NCBI GenBank assembly: GCA_027486275.1
Contig: JAIXPM010000015.1
Location: forward strand, 1 to 6,299
Direction: 5' to 3'
From: Sphingomonadales bacterium
GTDB lineage: Bacteria; Pseudomonadota; Alphaproteobacteria; Sphingomonadales; Sphingomonadaceae
DNA: 6,299 nucleotides
Shown here: positions 5,997 through 6,299 of the stretch, piece by piece
Layout: each line of letters starts with the position of its first letter
How positions within the stretch are numbered: the first letter of the stretch is position 1
The notes under the pieces: generated by a model
Databases searched by the model: none
What the model was told of the DNA's origin: nothing
What the model saw: only the letters and a program-made list of their open reading frames with translations
Program-made: the position numbers and the translations under genes

Positions 5997-6299
5997 CCGA
6001 TCTTTCGCTCAACGGCCCGCTGGTTCAGCTGTTCATCTCGGCGTTTGTCACCCTGTTCGTGGTGATCGATCCGCCGGGCTGCGTGCCGATCTTTTCCAGC
6101 CTCACCGCCGGCACCACCCCCAAGCACCGCCGCGACATGGCGGTGCGGTCCAGCTTGATCGCGGCGGGCGTGCTGATCGCGTTTGCGTTGGGCGGCGAGG
6201 CGTTTCTGTCGGCGCTGGGCATCACCTTGCCCGCCTTCAAGATCGCCGGCGGCCTGATGGTGTTCGTGATTGCCATCGACATGGTGTTCGAAAAGCGCA
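5993..6299 (+). CDS. MarC family integral membrane protein, N-terminal part
   Basis: The gene runs off the window; 102 codons are visible. It begins with GTG at 5993, overlapping the folD TGA in a GTGA arrangement, and reads M(V)[19 protein letters not shown]. Hydrophobic segments lie at about 9-33, 53-71 and 81-97. [18 protein letters not shown] (21-38) is the hallmark N-terminal block of the MarC/UPF0056 family, with the conserved IDPPG. Members are inner-membrane proteins with about six helices. Despite the name they are not shown to cause antibiotic resistance, and their transport role is unsettled. No clear Shine-Dalgarno precedes the GTG, so expression probably depends on coupling to folD translation. 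A start at the first internal ATG (6138) would lose the IDPPG block and is rejected. Confidence 0.88.
   Translation, partial: MTDLSLNGPLVQLFISAFVTLFVVIDPPGCVPIFSSLTAGTTPKHRRDMAVRSSLIAAGVLIAFALGGEAFLSALGITLPAFKIAGGLMVFVIAIDMVFEKR

Noticed and set aside
5258..6127. Long minus-strand open frames opposite folD and marC
   Set aside because: FolD motifs on the plus strand are complete, and the antisense products look like compositional shadows.
1..6299. CRISPR arrays, tRNA/rRNA, transposases, integrases, toxin-antitoxin or retron-like elements
   Set aside because: No direct-repeat array, cloverleaf, terminal inverted repeats or matching protein motifs were seen on either strand. Every stretch above about 150 bp is covered by a recognised gene.

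Overview
This is ordinary high-GC chromosomal DNA from an alphaproteobacterium, most likely a sphingomonad (Sphingomonadales). The clearest pointer is the secreted phytase-like protein ending in a VPEPASWAM motif, a hydrophobic stretch and an arginine cluster. That PEPxxWA-type sorting tail is typical of Sphingomonadales. Strong third-position GC bias and long antisense shadow frames fit the same picture. Taxonomy is inferred from these traits, not from a search.

Layout. Positions 1-179 (minus) hold the first 59 codons of a 3-hydroxyacyl-CoA dehydrogenase cut off by the window edge. Positions 255-1718 (minus) encode an exported esterase-like/phytase-like beta-propeller protein with a PEP-CTERM tail, followed by a 13-bp hairpin. 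A 144-bp divergent spacer leads to an SDR oxidoreductase at 1863-2642 (plus), which lacks a Shine-Dalgarno and may be made from a leaderless mRNA. A 124-bp AT-richer spacer precedes a small alanine-rich lipoprotein with 11-residue repeats (2767-3084, plus). A strong hairpin terminator (3105-3142) separates it from the convergent AMP-forming acyl-CoA synthetase (3146-4711, minus). A 92-bp divergent spacer leads to a compact plus-strand operon: yggT (4804-5115), folD (5112-5996) and the start of a marC-family gene (5993-6299, running off the window). Each neighbouring pair in this operon overlaps by 4 nt.

How the genes relate. Three genes (hydroxyacyl-CoA dehydrogenase, SDR, acyl-CoA synthetase) fit lipid or acyl-CoA metabolism, but they are not one operon. 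The only clear operon is yggT-folD-marC, which combines a small membrane protein, the one-carbon folate enzyme and a multi-pass membrane protein. I see no CRISPR array, tRNA, rRNA, insertion sequence, integrase, toxin-antitoxin pair or phage gene. I do not see a novel defence or mobile system; the findings below are modest and mostly concern expression signals and small-protein architecture.
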